Shown one piece after another: positions 48,711 through 58,797 of a stretch of 64,000 nt of DNA. The DNA comes from VRUE01 sp036276735 (GTDB lineage Bacteria > Actinomycetota > Thermoleophilia > Solirubrobacterales > 70-9). How positions within the stretch are numbered: position 1 is the stretch's first letter; every line of letters begins with the position of its first letter. Under the pieces are notes generated by a model that saw only the letters and a program-made list of their open reading frames with translations, did not search any database and was not told where the DNA came from. The DNA lies in NCBI GenBank assembly GCA_036276735.1, contig DASUOH010000027.1, forward strand, positions 1 to 64,000. Reading direction: 5' to 3'. The position numbers and the translations under genes were made by a program.

Positions 48711-49268
48711 ATGGCGAGAACTCCTCCCCATGACGGCGGCGTTTGGCATCGCGTGGATTTCGAGAACGTCGCCGCCGATCCGAGCCTGGCTCAGGCAATC
48801 CAAAGGTTCGAAGCCAGCGAGGACGGCCCAGCCGGCGAGGACGGCGCGCTCGCAGCAACTCGGTGGATCAGGGAGTTCGCCATCGACGACCGCGGCTCTG
48901 TGACGCGCATGCTCCTCGATAGAGGAGAGGTCATCTCGTATTACACCCTCTCCTCTGGCCAAGCTGAGATCCGAGATGCCTCAAGGCGAGATGTCCTGAA
49001 GCTTCTTGGCGGACCGGAAATCGGTTCCTCCCACATCAAGTGGATAGCCCGCGCGACCGAGGCGCCACCCGGAGCTGCTGCCGCAGCGGTACTGCACGCA
49101 GGCTCGGTAGCCAGCGATCTGGCAGTTCAGGAGGGCAAGGGACTGCTCACGCTCGATCCCTACGACCAGGCAACGGAAACCATGTGGAGGGAGTGGGGGT
49201 TTGAGGCAACGGACACCCCTTCCCCCACGGGCGAGGGGCTGAAACGTCTGTATATCCCGCTGCCCTAG
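48711..49268 (+). CDS. GNAT-like protein of unknown substrate
   Basis: 185 residues. Beta/alpha pattern suggests an acyltransferase fold: VTRMLLDRGEVISYYTLSSG (beta4-like), SSHIKWIARATEAPPGAAAAA (near the acyl-CoA loop region), TLDPYDQATETMWREWGFEA then LKRLYIPL. A clear Q/RxxGxG/A pyrophosphate loop is not seen, so assignment is tentative. Begins 8 bases after purU, convergent with a small ORF. Lower GC and different codon style than purU suggest separate origin. Confidence 0.6.
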   Translation: MARTPPHDGGVWHRVDFENVAADPSLAQAIQRFEASEDGPAGEDGALAATRWIREFAIDDRGSVTRMLLDRGEVISYYTLSSGQAEIRDASRRDVLKLLGGPEIGSSHIKWIARATEAPPGAAAAAVLHAGSVASDLAVQEGKGLLTLDPYDQATETMWREWGFEATDTPSPTGEGLKRLYIPLP

Positions 49269-49272
49269 AGGT

Positions 49273-49434
49273 TCAGCGGGAGTGGTCGCGGCCGCTGCTC
49301 TTCATGCTGGCCCCGTAAGCCCGCGCCTTATCCCAGAAAGCAATCACCGCAGGCTTCTTGGTCGCAGCCACGATGGCCGGGCCGCTGACGACGGTCTTTT
49401 GGAAGCTGCTCTTGATCTCTTCGACAGTGGCCAT
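49273..49434 (-). CDS. Small basic protein of unknown function
   Basis: 53 residues from ATG 49434, preceded by GGAGAAC. Sequence MATVEEIKSSFQKTVVSGPA, then IVAATKKPAVIAFWDKARAYG and a basic tail. No family recognised. Lys-rich composition is unlike neighbours. It converges on the GNAT-like gene with 4 bases between stops. Confidence 0.55.
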   Translation of the reverse strand: MATVEEIKSSFQKTVVSGPAIVAATKKPAVIAFWDKARAYGASMKSSGRDHSR

Positions 49435-49558
49435 GGCAGTTCTCCTATCGGACAAGGCTACTAGAGCACTGAAGTCGGATGCAAATTTTTAGCGTCGCGG
49501 TGAGGTTAGCGCTATGACCGGACAGAGAAAAGCTTTCGGTTCTTAGGCGGGTGACCGC

Positions 49559-51472
<1,914 letters not shown>

Positions 51473-51528
51473 GGTCGAGCGCCGCGCGGCGGCGCCGCCA
51501 CATTGTGACCTGGCTTTAAGCTCAGGCA

Positions 51529-52035
51529 GTGGACCGGGAACGACTGCGCGAGGTGCAGGCGCCGCTCAAGGAGCGCTACCGCGAGGAACCGCCGGCGGCG
51601 GTCGTGACGCTGGAGGCAAGCGGCCACCTGGGTGACGGGGTCTCGTGCTCTGTCGAGACCGGCCGCGCGATCGCCGAGGCGGGGCTGCATCCGGCAACCG
51701 GAGGCGACGGCTCACAGCTCTGCTCGGGCGACATGCTGCTCGAGGCGCTGGTCGCCTGCGCCGGCGTGACGCTGCGGGCGGTCGCGACCTCACTCGGGAT
51801 CGCCGTCGAGTCGGGCACGGTCCGCGCGGAGGGGGACATCGACTTCCGCGGCACGCTGGCGGTCGATCGGGACGCCCCGGTCGGCTTCCGCGACATCCGG
51901 CTCGAGTTCGAGCTGGAGGCGGAGGCGAGCGAGGAGGAGCTCGAAACGCTGCTGAAGCTGACCGAGCGTTACTGCGTGGTGTTCCAGACGCTGGCGACCC
52001 CGCCCTCGCTGAGCGCCCGTCTGGCGACGAGCTAG
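51529..52035 (+). CDS. OsmC/Ohr-family peroxiredoxin-like protein
   Basis: 168 residues with the OsmC fold: N-terminal beta segment, GDGSQLCSGDMLLEALVACAGVT carrying the first catalytic Cys region (here two Cys, LCSGD and VACAG), an IRLEFELEAEASEEELETLL stretch and TERYCVVFQTLA with the second Cys. Predicted thiol-dependent reduction of organic hydroperoxides. Divergent from the ABC-F gene. Confidence 0.85.
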   Translation: MDRERLREVQAPLKERYREEPPAAVVTLEASGHLGDGVSCSVETGRAIAEAGLHPATGGDGSQLCSGDMLLEALVACAGVTLRAVATSLGIAVESGTVRAEGDIDFRGTLAVDRDAPVGFRDIRLEFELEAEASEEELETLLKLTERYCVVFQTLATPPSLSARLATS

Positions 52036-52583
52036 TCGCCCAGGAACTTGGCCGCCAGCTGCTCGATCGTTCCCTTGGTCCTGACCGTGATCAGACCAAG
52101 CGCCGCGCCGAGCGCCTCCTGGTCGAGGCCGGAGCCCTGGGTCCCAGCGGTCGGCAGCCAGTAGAGCTCGCGGCCGCGGAGCGCAAGGCGGTCGTTGTCG
52201 GTGGCAAGAGCCAGAACCTGCTTCCTCACGCCCGCACTGGGCTTCTCCGCCATCAGAATCACCTGCAGCCGACCTTCGGTAGAGGCGACGACCTCGGCGT
52301 CAAACGGCTGGTGCGCGGCGACTGCCTTCACCTCGCGGGCCGAGCGCAGGACCACCCGCACCTCGAAGCCGAGCGCCTCGCGCAGCGCCGTTTCGCTCCG
52401 CGTTACGAGCTCCGCCTCCGTCCCGTCGTCGACGTCGACGTCGAAGACGACGTTGCCGCTGGTCCTGAAGGTGGCCACATCGACGAAGCCGGCCGACCCG
52501 AAGGCGGCCCGCAGGTCCCCGCTGCTCGCCCGCCGCTTGGCGCCGAGGTTGACACCGCGGAGGAAAGCGACGTGGCGGCTCAC
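52032..52583 (-). CDS. DUF1697 family protein
   Basis: 183 residues with the family start SRHVAFLRGVNLGAKRR, DLRAAFGSAGFVDVATFRTS and GNVVFDVD, and the end IEQLAAKFLG. Function unknown, widespread in actinobacteria. Overlaps the OsmC gene end by 4 bases in convergent orientation. Confidence 0.85.
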   Translation of the reverse strand: MSRHVAFLRGVNLGAKRRASSGDLRAAFGSAGFVDVATFRTSGNVVFDVDVDDGTEAELVTRSETALREALGFEVRVVLRSAREVKAVAAHQPFDAEVVASTEGRLQVILMAEKPSAGVRKQVLALATDNDRLALRGRELYWLPTAGTQGSGLDQEALGAALGLITVRTKGTIEQLAAKFLGD

Positions 52584-52694
52584 GCGCTCACCCTAGCTCT
52601 GCTCGCACGACGTTTCGGAAGGCCTGACAGTCAGGACACGGAACTTTTGAACTTTGCGCGCCATTCGTGCGTCCATGCTCCCTACGGTGGAGTG

Positions 52695-52922
52695 ATGACC
52701 CCGGTCGACCCCAGCACCGCTCGTGAATTCCTCGAAGCACTCGTCGCCGCATTCTCGATTCTGGGTGGCGTCATGGCTTATACGAGCGGATTCGCCGCTA
52801 CTACCGCCCAGGACCAGTCCGCGGACGCTCTCGCTCACAGAATCAACGAAGGCATTGCTGAGGGATTCCGGTGGGGCGCAGGGGCAGCGGTGCTGGCCCT
52901 TATCATCATCGTGTGGACTTGA
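52695..52922 (+). CDS. Small membrane protein
   Basis: 75 residues from ATG 52695 after GGTGGAG. Two hydrophobic spans (LEALVAAFSILGGVMAYTSG and GAGAAVLALIIIVW) around a polar amphipathic segment. Its TGA overlaps the ATG of the next small gene (TGATG). Function unknown. Confidence 0.6.
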   Translation: MTPVDPSTAREFLEALVAAFSILGGVMAYTSGFAATTAQDQSADALAHRINEGIAEGFRWGAGAAVLALIIIVWT

Positions 52923-53104
52923 TGGAACGTGTTGTCCGAGACCTGGGGGCGTCCGGCATGAGCATTCTCGTCAATGCCGCGCTGGCTGTTGCGATCTTTG
53001 GATTCGGGACGCCCCCGTGGATTCTCATCCCGGTCAACCTGGCCGGGGTGACCATTTATATGGAGATCGAGTCGCGCAGTAGGCGCCGCTCAGGCCACTA
53101 TTGA
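52922..53104 (+). CDS. Small membrane protein coupled to the preceding gene
   Basis: 60 residues with one long or two short hydrophobic spans (SILVNAALAVAIFGFGTPPW, ILIPVNLAGVTIYM) and a basic tail (ESRSRRRSGH). Translationally coupled to 52695-52922. Ends 21 bases before the tmRNA 3' end. Confidence 0.6.
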   Translation: MERVVRDLGASGMSILVNAALAVAIFGFGTPPWILIPVNLAGVTIYMEIESRSRRRSGHY

Positions 53105-53125
53105 CGCGTCCCGCTGCGTCATCAG

Positions 53126-53484
53126 TGGAGGCGGCCGGAATCGAACCGGCGTGCCTGGCCGTAGCGCGAAGGTTTCTACAGGCTTAGCCGGCGCTTAAGT
53201 CTCGTCTCCCGGGGTCCGCGCCGGCGGGCACTACGGGAGACAAAGCCCCGATTCGATTTCCCCGGACGGACGGGGCGATCCGCCTGGGTGAGCCCGCAAT
53301 TGAAGCCGGTGCCCCCCTCCGCGGGCGGGAGAGGGCCGACTCTCACTCACTTAGATCTAACTAAGCGGCGAGGGCGAACTCATGGTCCGCACGTATTGGT
53401 TGGTGTCGGTGTTTAACGAGGCCTCCGACAACCTCGACCTGCAACCGTTCGCACGGACCGACCAGGTCGAAGCCTGTCGCCCCC
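53126..53484 (-). ncRNA. ssrA: Transfer-messenger RNA (tmRNA)
   Basis: 5' end GGGGGCGACAGGCTTCGACC and 3' T-arm GTTCGATTCCGGCCGCCTCC pair as a tRNA-like acceptor (GGGGGCG with CGCCTCC). CCA is not encoded. The tag reading frame ends RADHEFALAA followed by TAG at 53363-53361, matching the ALAA ending recognised by ClpXP. Downstream pseudoknot-rich segments (53130-53340) are GC-rich and pair. It rescues stalled ribosomes together with smpB, which is encoded 3 kb away. Confidence 0.92.
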
Positions 53485-53511
53485 ATGCTATGTGTCGGCG
53501 ATTGTACGCTC

Positions 53512-54894
53512 ATGGCGATGCCGGAGCGTGATTTCGACGCGATCGTGATCGGCGCCGGCGCCCCCGGCGAGGTCTGCGCCGGGCGCCTGGCCGACGGGGG
53601 CCTGGACGTAGCGATCGTCGAGCAGCACCTGGTCGGCGGCGAGTGCTCCTACTACGCCTGCATGCCGTCGAAGGCGCTGCTGCGGCCCGGCGAGCTGCTC
53701 GACGAGGCACGCCGCGTCCCCGGCGCCGCCGAGGCGGTCTCCGGCGCGCTCGACCCAAGGGCGGTGCTTGCTCGCCGCGACGAGGTGATCCACGGACTCG
53801 ACGACTCGGGCCAGCTGCCGTGGTTGGAAGCGCGAGGGATCGAGCTGTTCCGCGGCGAGGGACGGCTTGATGGCGAGCGACGCGTCATCGTCGGCGACGA
53901 CGAGCTGACCGCTCGCCGCGCCGTCGTCATCGCCACCGGAAGCGGCGCCGCGATGCCGCCGATCGACGGCCTCGAAGAGGTCACGAGCTGGAACAACCGC
54001 GAGGGGACGACGTCCCGCTCGGTGCCCGGCAGCATGGTCGTGCTCGGCGGCGGTCCGGTCGGCGCCGAGCTTGCGCAGGCCTGGGCGACGCTCGGCACGC
54101 GGGTCACGCTGGTCGAGGGAGAGGAGCGGCTGCTGCCGCGCGAGGAGCCTTTCGCCGGCGAGCAGGTCGCCGCGTCCCTGGGCGATCGACACGGCGTCGA
54201 CGTCCGCACCGCGGTCCGCGCCGACAGGGTCTCGGCCGCGGGAAACGGCGCCTCGGTTCAACTGAGCGACGGCGACAGGCTCGAGGCGGACGAGCTGCTC
54301 GTCGCGGTCGGGCGGAAACCGCGAACGCAAGGGATCGGACTTGACTCGGCGGGCGTTGACGTCGGCGAGCGGGCCTTCCTCACCACCGACGACCGCATGC
54401 GGGTCGGCGGCCGCGACTGGCTCTACGCGGTCGGCGACGTCAACGGCAGGGCGCTGCTGACCCATATGGGCAAGTACCAGGCCTGGGTGGCCGCCGAGAA
54501 CGTCCTCGGTCGCCCCGCCGCCGCGATCGCCGAGGCGATCGGCTCGCCGCGCGTTACCTTCACCGACCCGCAGGTTGCCGCGGTCGGGAAGACCCTCGCC
54601 GACGCGCAGGCCGCCGACATAGCCGCGCGTGCCGTCGACGTGGCGACCGACGGCACGGCTGGCGCCAGCTTCTACGGGCGCGACACGGGCGGCACCGCGC
54701 GCCTCGTGGTCGACGAGGACCGGCACGTCGTCGTCGGCGCCACCTTCACCGGCTTCGAGACCGCCGAGCTGCTCCACGCCGCCACGATCGCAATCGTCGC
54801 CGAAGTCCCCCTTTCGAAGCTACGGCACGCCGTCGCCGCTTACCCCACCCGCTCCGAGCTCTGGCTCAAGCTCCTCGAGGCTTACGAGCCGTAA
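53512..54894 (+). CDS. Pyridine nucleotide-disulfide oxidoreductase (class I flavoprotein)
   Basis: FAD- and NAD(P)-dependent dehydrogenase resembling lipoamide dehydrogenase or mercuric reductase. About 460 residues: FAD motif AIVIGAGAPGEVCAG, redox pair in GGECSYYACMPSKALL (Cys-x4-Cys), NAD(P) motif VVLGGGPVGAELAQAW, FAD-ribityl motif YAVGDVNGRALLTH and the dimer domain. The C-terminal active-site HPT.SE motif reads AYPTRSE, so the catalytic His is replaced. The ATG at 53512 or 53518 is chosen over 53485 because the latter overlaps the tmRNA promoter region. Confidence 0.88.
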   Translation: MAMPERDFDAIVIGAGAPGEVCAGRLADGGLDVAIVEQHLVGGECSYYACMPSKALLRPGELLDEARRVPGAAEAVSGALDPRAVLARRDEVIHGLDDSGQLPWLEARGIELFRGEGRLDGERRVIVGDDELTARRAVVIATGSGAAMPPIDGLEEVTSWNNREGTTSRSVPGSMVVLGGGPVGAELAQAWATLGTRVTLVEGEERLLPREEPFAGEQVAASLGDRHGVDVRTAVRADRVSAAGNGASVQLSDGDRLEADELLVAVGRKPRTQGIGLDSAGVDVGERAFLTTDDRMRVGGRDWLYAVGDVNGRALLTHMGKYQAWVAAENVLGRPAAAIAEAIGSPRVTFTDPQVAAVGKTLADAQAADIAARAVDVATDGTAGASFYGRDTGGTARLVVDEDRHVVVGATFTGFETAELLHAATIAIVAEVPLSKLRHAVAAYPTRSELWLKLLEAYEP

Positions 54895-54895
54895 A

Positions 54896-55007
54896 GCGCC
54901 CGTCCCGGTAGGGCTGGAACGTCTTGTACTTTTTCCGCGACCGGGCTCGCGGACACCAGTACCGGTCTTCGGAAAAAGTTAAGTGGAAGTCCTACCGGGG
55001 CGGGCGC
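54896..55007 (+). repeat. Family A 3'-end palindrome, copy 3
   Basis: Arms GCGCCCGTCCCGGTAGG and CCTACCGGGGCGGGCGC pair; core TTGTACTTTTTCCG and CGGAAAAAGTTAAG match copies at 5449 and 46068. It begins directly after the flavoprotein stop and ends at the stop of the convergent HhH-protein gene. Confidence 0.78.
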
Positions 55008-55008
55008 C

Positions 55009-56625
55009 TCAAACACTCGAGCGCCGCTTCAAATCTTCCGCGAACTCCCGCGTCAGACCCGGAATCTCGTCGAGTTCCTCGACCGACTGAAAGCGACCGA
55101 CCCGCTCCCGGTGGGCGAGCACCCGCGTCGCCTGGGTAACCGAGAGCCCCTGCGCTCGCAGCTGCTCGAAGTTCACCTCGTTCAGCGCGATGGTCTCCTC
55201 GCCGGCGCCTGACGTGGTGGTCGGCGGCGGGGGGCTCGGCGCCGGCGGCTCCGGAGTCGGCGGGGGCGTCGGCTGAGGAGCCGGGATCGGCGGCTCGGGG
55301 GTCGGCGCGGGTGGCTGCGGGGTTGGCGCCGGTGGCTGCGGGACGGGAGGCGGCGGCGTCGGCTGGGGAGCGGACTGCACGGCGCTCAACACAGCCTGCT
55401 CGGCCGCGGCGGCACGGCGCTCCGCCTCCCGAGCGTGCTCTTCGGCCTTGGCGACGCTCTCCTGGATCTCGCGCAGGCGCCGGTCGCGCTCGTCCTCTTC
55501 GGACTTCAGCTTCGAGAGGCGCTCCGCCTCGGCGGCGCGCTGTTCTGCGGCTTTGGTGCGCTCTTCGATCTGGCGCAGCTGCTCCTGCGCCTCGACGAGC
55601 GAGCGCTCCTGGGCTTCGCGCTCCTGCTGCAGGCGCTGTTCGGCGCTCTCCAGGCCCGTGCTGCTGGGTGGCGAGAAGGAAGGCGGTGACGGAGCGGGGG
55701 GCACAGCGGCCATGCCCTGCGTCGCCTGCGTCGCCTCGGCTACCGCCTGACGTTGCTCGGCTTCGCGCTGCAACCGCTCTGCCTCCTGGATGCGCCGCTC
55801 TGCCTCAGCCCGAATCCGTTGCTCTTCACGCTGGATTTCGGTGACCTTGTCGTGGACTCGCTGTTCGGCTGCCGCGGGGTCGTACTGCCCGGCGGTCGCA
55901 AGCGGAGCGGCCGGTGGCGGGGGCGCGACTGGAGGTGGCGGGGGCGCGACTGGAGGTGGCGGCGCGACCGGAGGCGGCGGCGCCATCGCGGGAGGCGGCA
56001 GCGGAGCGGGTGGCGGCTGGAATTGCGGCTGCGCCGGCGGCACAGGAGGCTGGAAGCTCGGCGCCGGCTGAGGAAAGCCCTGGGTCGGCGGCATGGCCTG
56101 TTCTGGCGGCATGGCCTGCCCTACCTGTTGCTGGGCGGTCTGCTGCTCGAGCAGCGCTCGCTCCTGCGCCGCTTTGGCGGCGGCCAGTTCCCGCTCGGCC
56201 TTGGCGGCCTGGCGTCGCGCCCGACGTCCCGAGACGGGGACCCCTTGCGTGGGCGTGCCTGCCGGCGGCCTGTGGCGGCGTTCGGCCCGCTTGCGCCCTC
56301 GCTCTTCGCGGCGCCGCTTCGCTTCTTCCTGGCGGCGCTTGCGCTGTTCGAGGCGGGCGGCGCGCTGCTGTTCGCGAGCCTGCTTGCGCTTCTCCTTGGC
56401 GCTCAGGGCGGCGGCGCCCGGGGGTGAGGGCGGCGTCGCCGGCGGCAGCTTCTGCGTTTCGTCACCGCCCTTCGAGGCCTTCGCCGTCGGAGGTGCGGCG
56501 CCCTTCTTCGGCCCCTTGCCCTTCTCGCGGCGGCGTCGCGCGCTGATCACGAGCAGCAGGAGGAGGATGGCGACAGCGAGCCCCGCCACGATGTACTCGA
56601 TGTTGTCGCTGACGAAGTCAGCCAT
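55009..56625 (-). CDS. Membrane-anchored coiled-coil protein with C-terminal ComEA-like HhH domain
   Basis: 538 residues. One TM near the N-terminus (EYIVAGLAVAILLLLLVISA), then a very basic Lys/Arg/Ala helical segment (~75-165), a Pro-rich spacer with PPPPVAPPPP repeats (~200-245), a long coiled coil (~250-430, EQRIRAEAERRIQEAERLQR and similar), a second Pro-rich spacer and a C-terminal domain of ~60 residues ending DEIPGLTREFAEDLKRR. That last domain looks like two helix-hairpin-helix motifs as in ComEA (NEVNFEQLRAQGLSVTQATR). It could tether DNA to the membrane; that is inference. Confidence 0.75.
   Translation of the reverse strand: MADFVSDNIEYIVAGLAVAILLLLLVISARRRREKGKGPKKGAAPPTAKASKGGDETQKLPPATPPSPPGAAALSAKEKRKQAREQQRAARLEQRKRRQEEAKRRREERGRKRAERRHRPPAGTPTQGVPVSGRRARRQAAKAERELAAAKAAQERALLEQQTAQQQVGQAMPPEQAMPPTQGFPQPAPSFQPPVPPAQPQFQPPPAPLPPPAMAPPPPVAPPPPVAPPPPPVAPPPPAAPLATAGQYDPAAAEQRVHDKVTEIQREEQRIRAEAERRIQEAERLQREAEQRQAVAEATQATQGMAAVPPAPSPPSFSPPSSTGLESAEQRLQQEREAQERSLVEAQEQLRQIEERTKAAEQRAAEAERLSKLKSEEDERDRRLREIQESVAKAEEHAREAERRAAAAEQAVLSAVQSAPQPTPPPPVPQPPAPTPQPPAPTPEPPIPAPQPTPPPTPEPPAPSPPPPTTTSGAGEETIALNEVNFEQLRAQGLSVTQATRVLAHRERVGRFQSVEELDEIPGLTREFAEDLKRRSSV
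55913..55972 (-). repeat. 21-bp tandem repeat inside the Pro-rich linker
   Basis: Plus strand shows GGTGGCGGGGGCGCGACTGGA twice in a row (55913-55954) then an 18-base variant. It encodes the PPPPVAP repeats of the coiled-coil protein. Likely length-variable between strains. Confidence 0.7.
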
Positions 56626-56637
56626 GCAGCCCCGAAG

Positions 56638-57123
56638 CTACCTCATCCGGCTCTTGAATTCGCGCTCGACCTCACGTCGTACGTCACGGTCCGCTATTTC
56701 ACGCCGACGGTCCCTTCCCTCCTTGCCGCGCGCCAGAGCCAGCTCCAGCTTGGCCCTGCCGTTCTTGAAGTAGATCCTGGTCGGGACGAGGGTCAGCCCA
56801 CGCTCGGCGGTCTTGCCGACCAGGCGCTCGATCTCCGCCCGGTGCAGGAGCAATTTGCGCGGCCGTTCGGGCTCGTGGTTCTCGCGGCTCGCCGGCTCAT
56901 AGGGCGGGATGTGGAGGTTGCGCAGCCATACCTCGCCGTCGTCGACGACCGCGTAGGCGTCGGCCATCTGCGCCTTGCCATTCCGCAGCGACTTCACCTC
57001 CGAGCCGCGCAGGACGATCCCGGCCTCGACCTTCTCGACCAGCTCGAACTTGTGACGGGCGCGGCGATTCGTCGCCACGTCGCCGGAGGCGGGCTCGCGC
57101 TTTTTCTTGTCCTTCTTGGACAT
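56638..57123 (-). CDS. smpB: SsrA-binding protein SmpB
   Basis: Binds tmRNA and the decoding centre in trans-translation. 161 residues with the conserved start NRRARHKFELVEKVEAGIVL, RGSEVKSLRNGKAQMADAYA, NLHIPPYEPAS and LVPTRIYFKNGRAKLELALA with a basic C-tail. Overlaps rnr by one base. Confidence 0.95.
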   Translation of the reverse strand: MSKKDKKKREPASGDVATNRRARHKFELVEKVEAGIVLRGSEVKSLRNGKAQMADAYAVVDDGEVWLRNLHIPPYEPASRENHEPERPRKLLLHRAEIERLVGKTAERGLTLVPTRIYFKNGRAKLELALARGKEGRDRRREIADRDVRREVEREFKSRMR

Positions 57124-58739
57124 CAGCTTGCCTCAACGGGTTCCAGGTCGACCCGGCCGCGGGCCGCTTCGATCCCGCTGACCCGCACGGCGACCGGGTC
57201 GCCGAGCCGCAGTTTGCGGCCCGACTCACCCCCCACCAGCGCCGTCTCGGTCTCGTTCAGGTCGAAGCGCTCCGCCCCGCCGACCAGGCGGGCCGGCAGG
57301 AAGCCCTCGTAGACGTCGCCGAGCTCACCGCCGAAAAGGACGAACGCGCCCGAGCGAATCACCCCCGAGACCTCGCCCTCGAAGGCGGCCTCGCCCCCCC
57401 GCTCGCCAAGCTCCCGCCGCAGCAGGAAGGCGGCGCAGATGTCGTCGGCGTTGCGCTCGACTCGCATCGACTCGCGCTCGCGCTCGCTGCAGTGGGTGGC
57501 CGCGTCGCGCGCCTGCGCGATGCTCGGCGCCTGCTCGCCCTCGCTCAGCGCCGCCAGCAGCGCCCGGTGGACGACCAGGTCGGGGTAGCGGCGGATCGGC
57601 GAAGTGAAATGACAATAGGCCGGGCTGCCGAGGCCGGCGTGACCGCTGTTGCGCTCGCTGTAGAGGGCCTGCTTGAGGGAACGGAGCACGAGGGAGGTAT
57701 ACGCCTCGCGGCCGTGCCCGCGCCGCGTCGCCTCCTTTGTCACCAGGCGGCTCGCCTCGGCCGCAACTTCGCCCGCCTCTCGCGGCGCCAGGGAGCCGCG
57801 CAGCGGCGGGGTCGGGACCTCGAGGTCGGCGAGCTGCTCGATCAGGTGTTCGACGCGTGGCGGATCTGGTTGGCCGTGGACGCGGTAGACCGCCGGCACC
57901 CGCTTGCGCTCGAGCAGCCGGGCGACCGCTTCGTTGGTGAGGATCATCAGCCGCTCGATCAGCCGATGCGACTCGGTCTGGGCGACCGAGTGGGCAGCGA
58001 CCGGTTCGCCCTCTGAATCGAAGCGGAACTCCGGCTCGGCCGACTCCACGTCGAGGCTGGTTGAACCGCGGCGCTCGCCGAGGACCGCTGCGGCCTCGCG
58101 GGCGACCGCCAGCGGCTCGGCGACCGCCTCGGGGGGCGCCTCGCGGCCGGAGAAGATCAGGTCGAGCTGGTCGTAGTCGAGCCGCGCGTCGGAGCGGATG
58201 CGGCTGCGGTAGAAGCTGGCGCGCCCCGGCTCACCGCCAGCCGTCAGCTCGATCTCCGCCGTGACGGCGAGGCGATCGACGCCCGGCGCCAGGCTGCACG
58301 CCTCCGAGCTGAGCGCATGCGGCAGCATCGGCTCCACAGTCCCCGGCGCGTAGGTGCTGTTGGCGCGACCGCGCGCCTCGCGGTCGAGCAGGGAGCCGGG
58401 CGCGACGTGGGCGGCGACGTCGGCGATGTGTACCCAGAGCCGGATCCCGTCACCAGCGCGCTCGGCTGAGACGGCGTCGTCGAAGTCGCGAGCGGTCGCC
58501 GGGTCAACCGTGAAGGTCGCAAGCTCGGTGAGGTCGCGCCGCCGCCCCGACGCGGCTTCAGCCCGCTCCGCTGCCGCCCGCGCCTCCTTCTCGAGCGGCG
58601 GCCTGAACCCGCGCCGCCCGAGCTCGTCCTCGATCAGGCAATCGATCGCTTCGCGAGCGTTGCGTGGCTCATCCCTCCTCCAACCCGTGTGCCCGCGCCG
58701 TTGTCGCGCCCGGTGCCGGCGCCAGTCGGTCTTGCTCAC
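57123..58739 (-). CDS. rnr: RNB-domain ribonuclease (RNase R/II family)
   Basis: Processive 3'-5' exoribonuclease. 538 residues with RNB catalytic motifs TVDPATARDFDDAVS (Asp cluster), VHIADVAAHV, RRYPDLVVHRAL near the C-terminal part of RNB, and a C-terminal S1-like domain (GEVSGVIRSGAFVLFGGELG). The N-terminal cold-shock/OB domains of full RNase R are missing; only a short basic segment (RRHRARQRRGHTGWRRDE) remains. It sits in the same operon as smpB. Confidence 0.9.
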   Translation of the reverse strand: MSKTDWRRHRARQRRGHTGWRRDEPRNAREAIDCLIEDELGRRGFRPPLEKEARAAAERAEAASGRRRDLTELATFTVDPATARDFDDAVSAERAGDGIRLWVHIADVAAHVAPGSLLDREARGRANSTYAPGTVEPMLPHALSSEACSLAPGVDRLAVTAEIELTAGGEPGRASFYRSRIRSDARLDYDQLDLIFSGREAPPEAVAEPLAVAREAAAVLGERRGSTSLDVESAEPEFRFDSEGEPVAAHSVAQTESHRLIERLMILTNEAVARLLERKRVPAVYRVHGQPDPPRVEHLIEQLADLEVPTPPLRGSLAPREAGEVAAEASRLVTKEATRRGHGREAYTSLVLRSLKQALYSERNSGHAGLGSPAYCHFTSPIRRYPDLVVHRALLAALSEGEQAPSIAQARDAATHCSERERESMRVERNADDICAAFLLRRELGERGGEAAFEGEVSGVIRSGAFVLFGGELGDVYEGFLPARLVGGAERFDLNETETALVGGESGRKLRLGDPVAVRVSGIEAARGRVDLEPVEAS

Positions 58740-58746
58740 CGCCGCC

Positions 58747-58797
58747 CCTTCCGGTGCGAGTTATGTGGCCCTGGCCAACAAAAGTCGCACCGGAGGC
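58747..58797 (-). repeat. Family B 3'-end palindrome, copy 2
   Basis: CCGGTGCGAGTT (58751-58762) and AAGTCGCACCGG (58782-58793) pair with one mismatch around an 19-base loop; loop and flanks match copy 1 at 19327. It starts on the minus strand at the ctpA stop codon and ends just before the rnr start. Confidence 0.8.

Noticed and set aside
48711..49434. GNAT-like gene plus small gene as a type II toxin-antitoxin system
   Set aside because: They are convergent rather than overlapping in one operon, and the small protein has no recognisable DNA-binding domain.
53126..53484. tmRNA as the attachment site of an integrated element
   Set aside because: No integrase, direct repeat of the tmRNA 3' end or atypical island is present on either side.
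55860..56050. DNA tandem repeat as a possible CRISPR or minisatellite
   Set aside because: The repeats are in frame and encode PPPPVAP linkers; there are no spacers.
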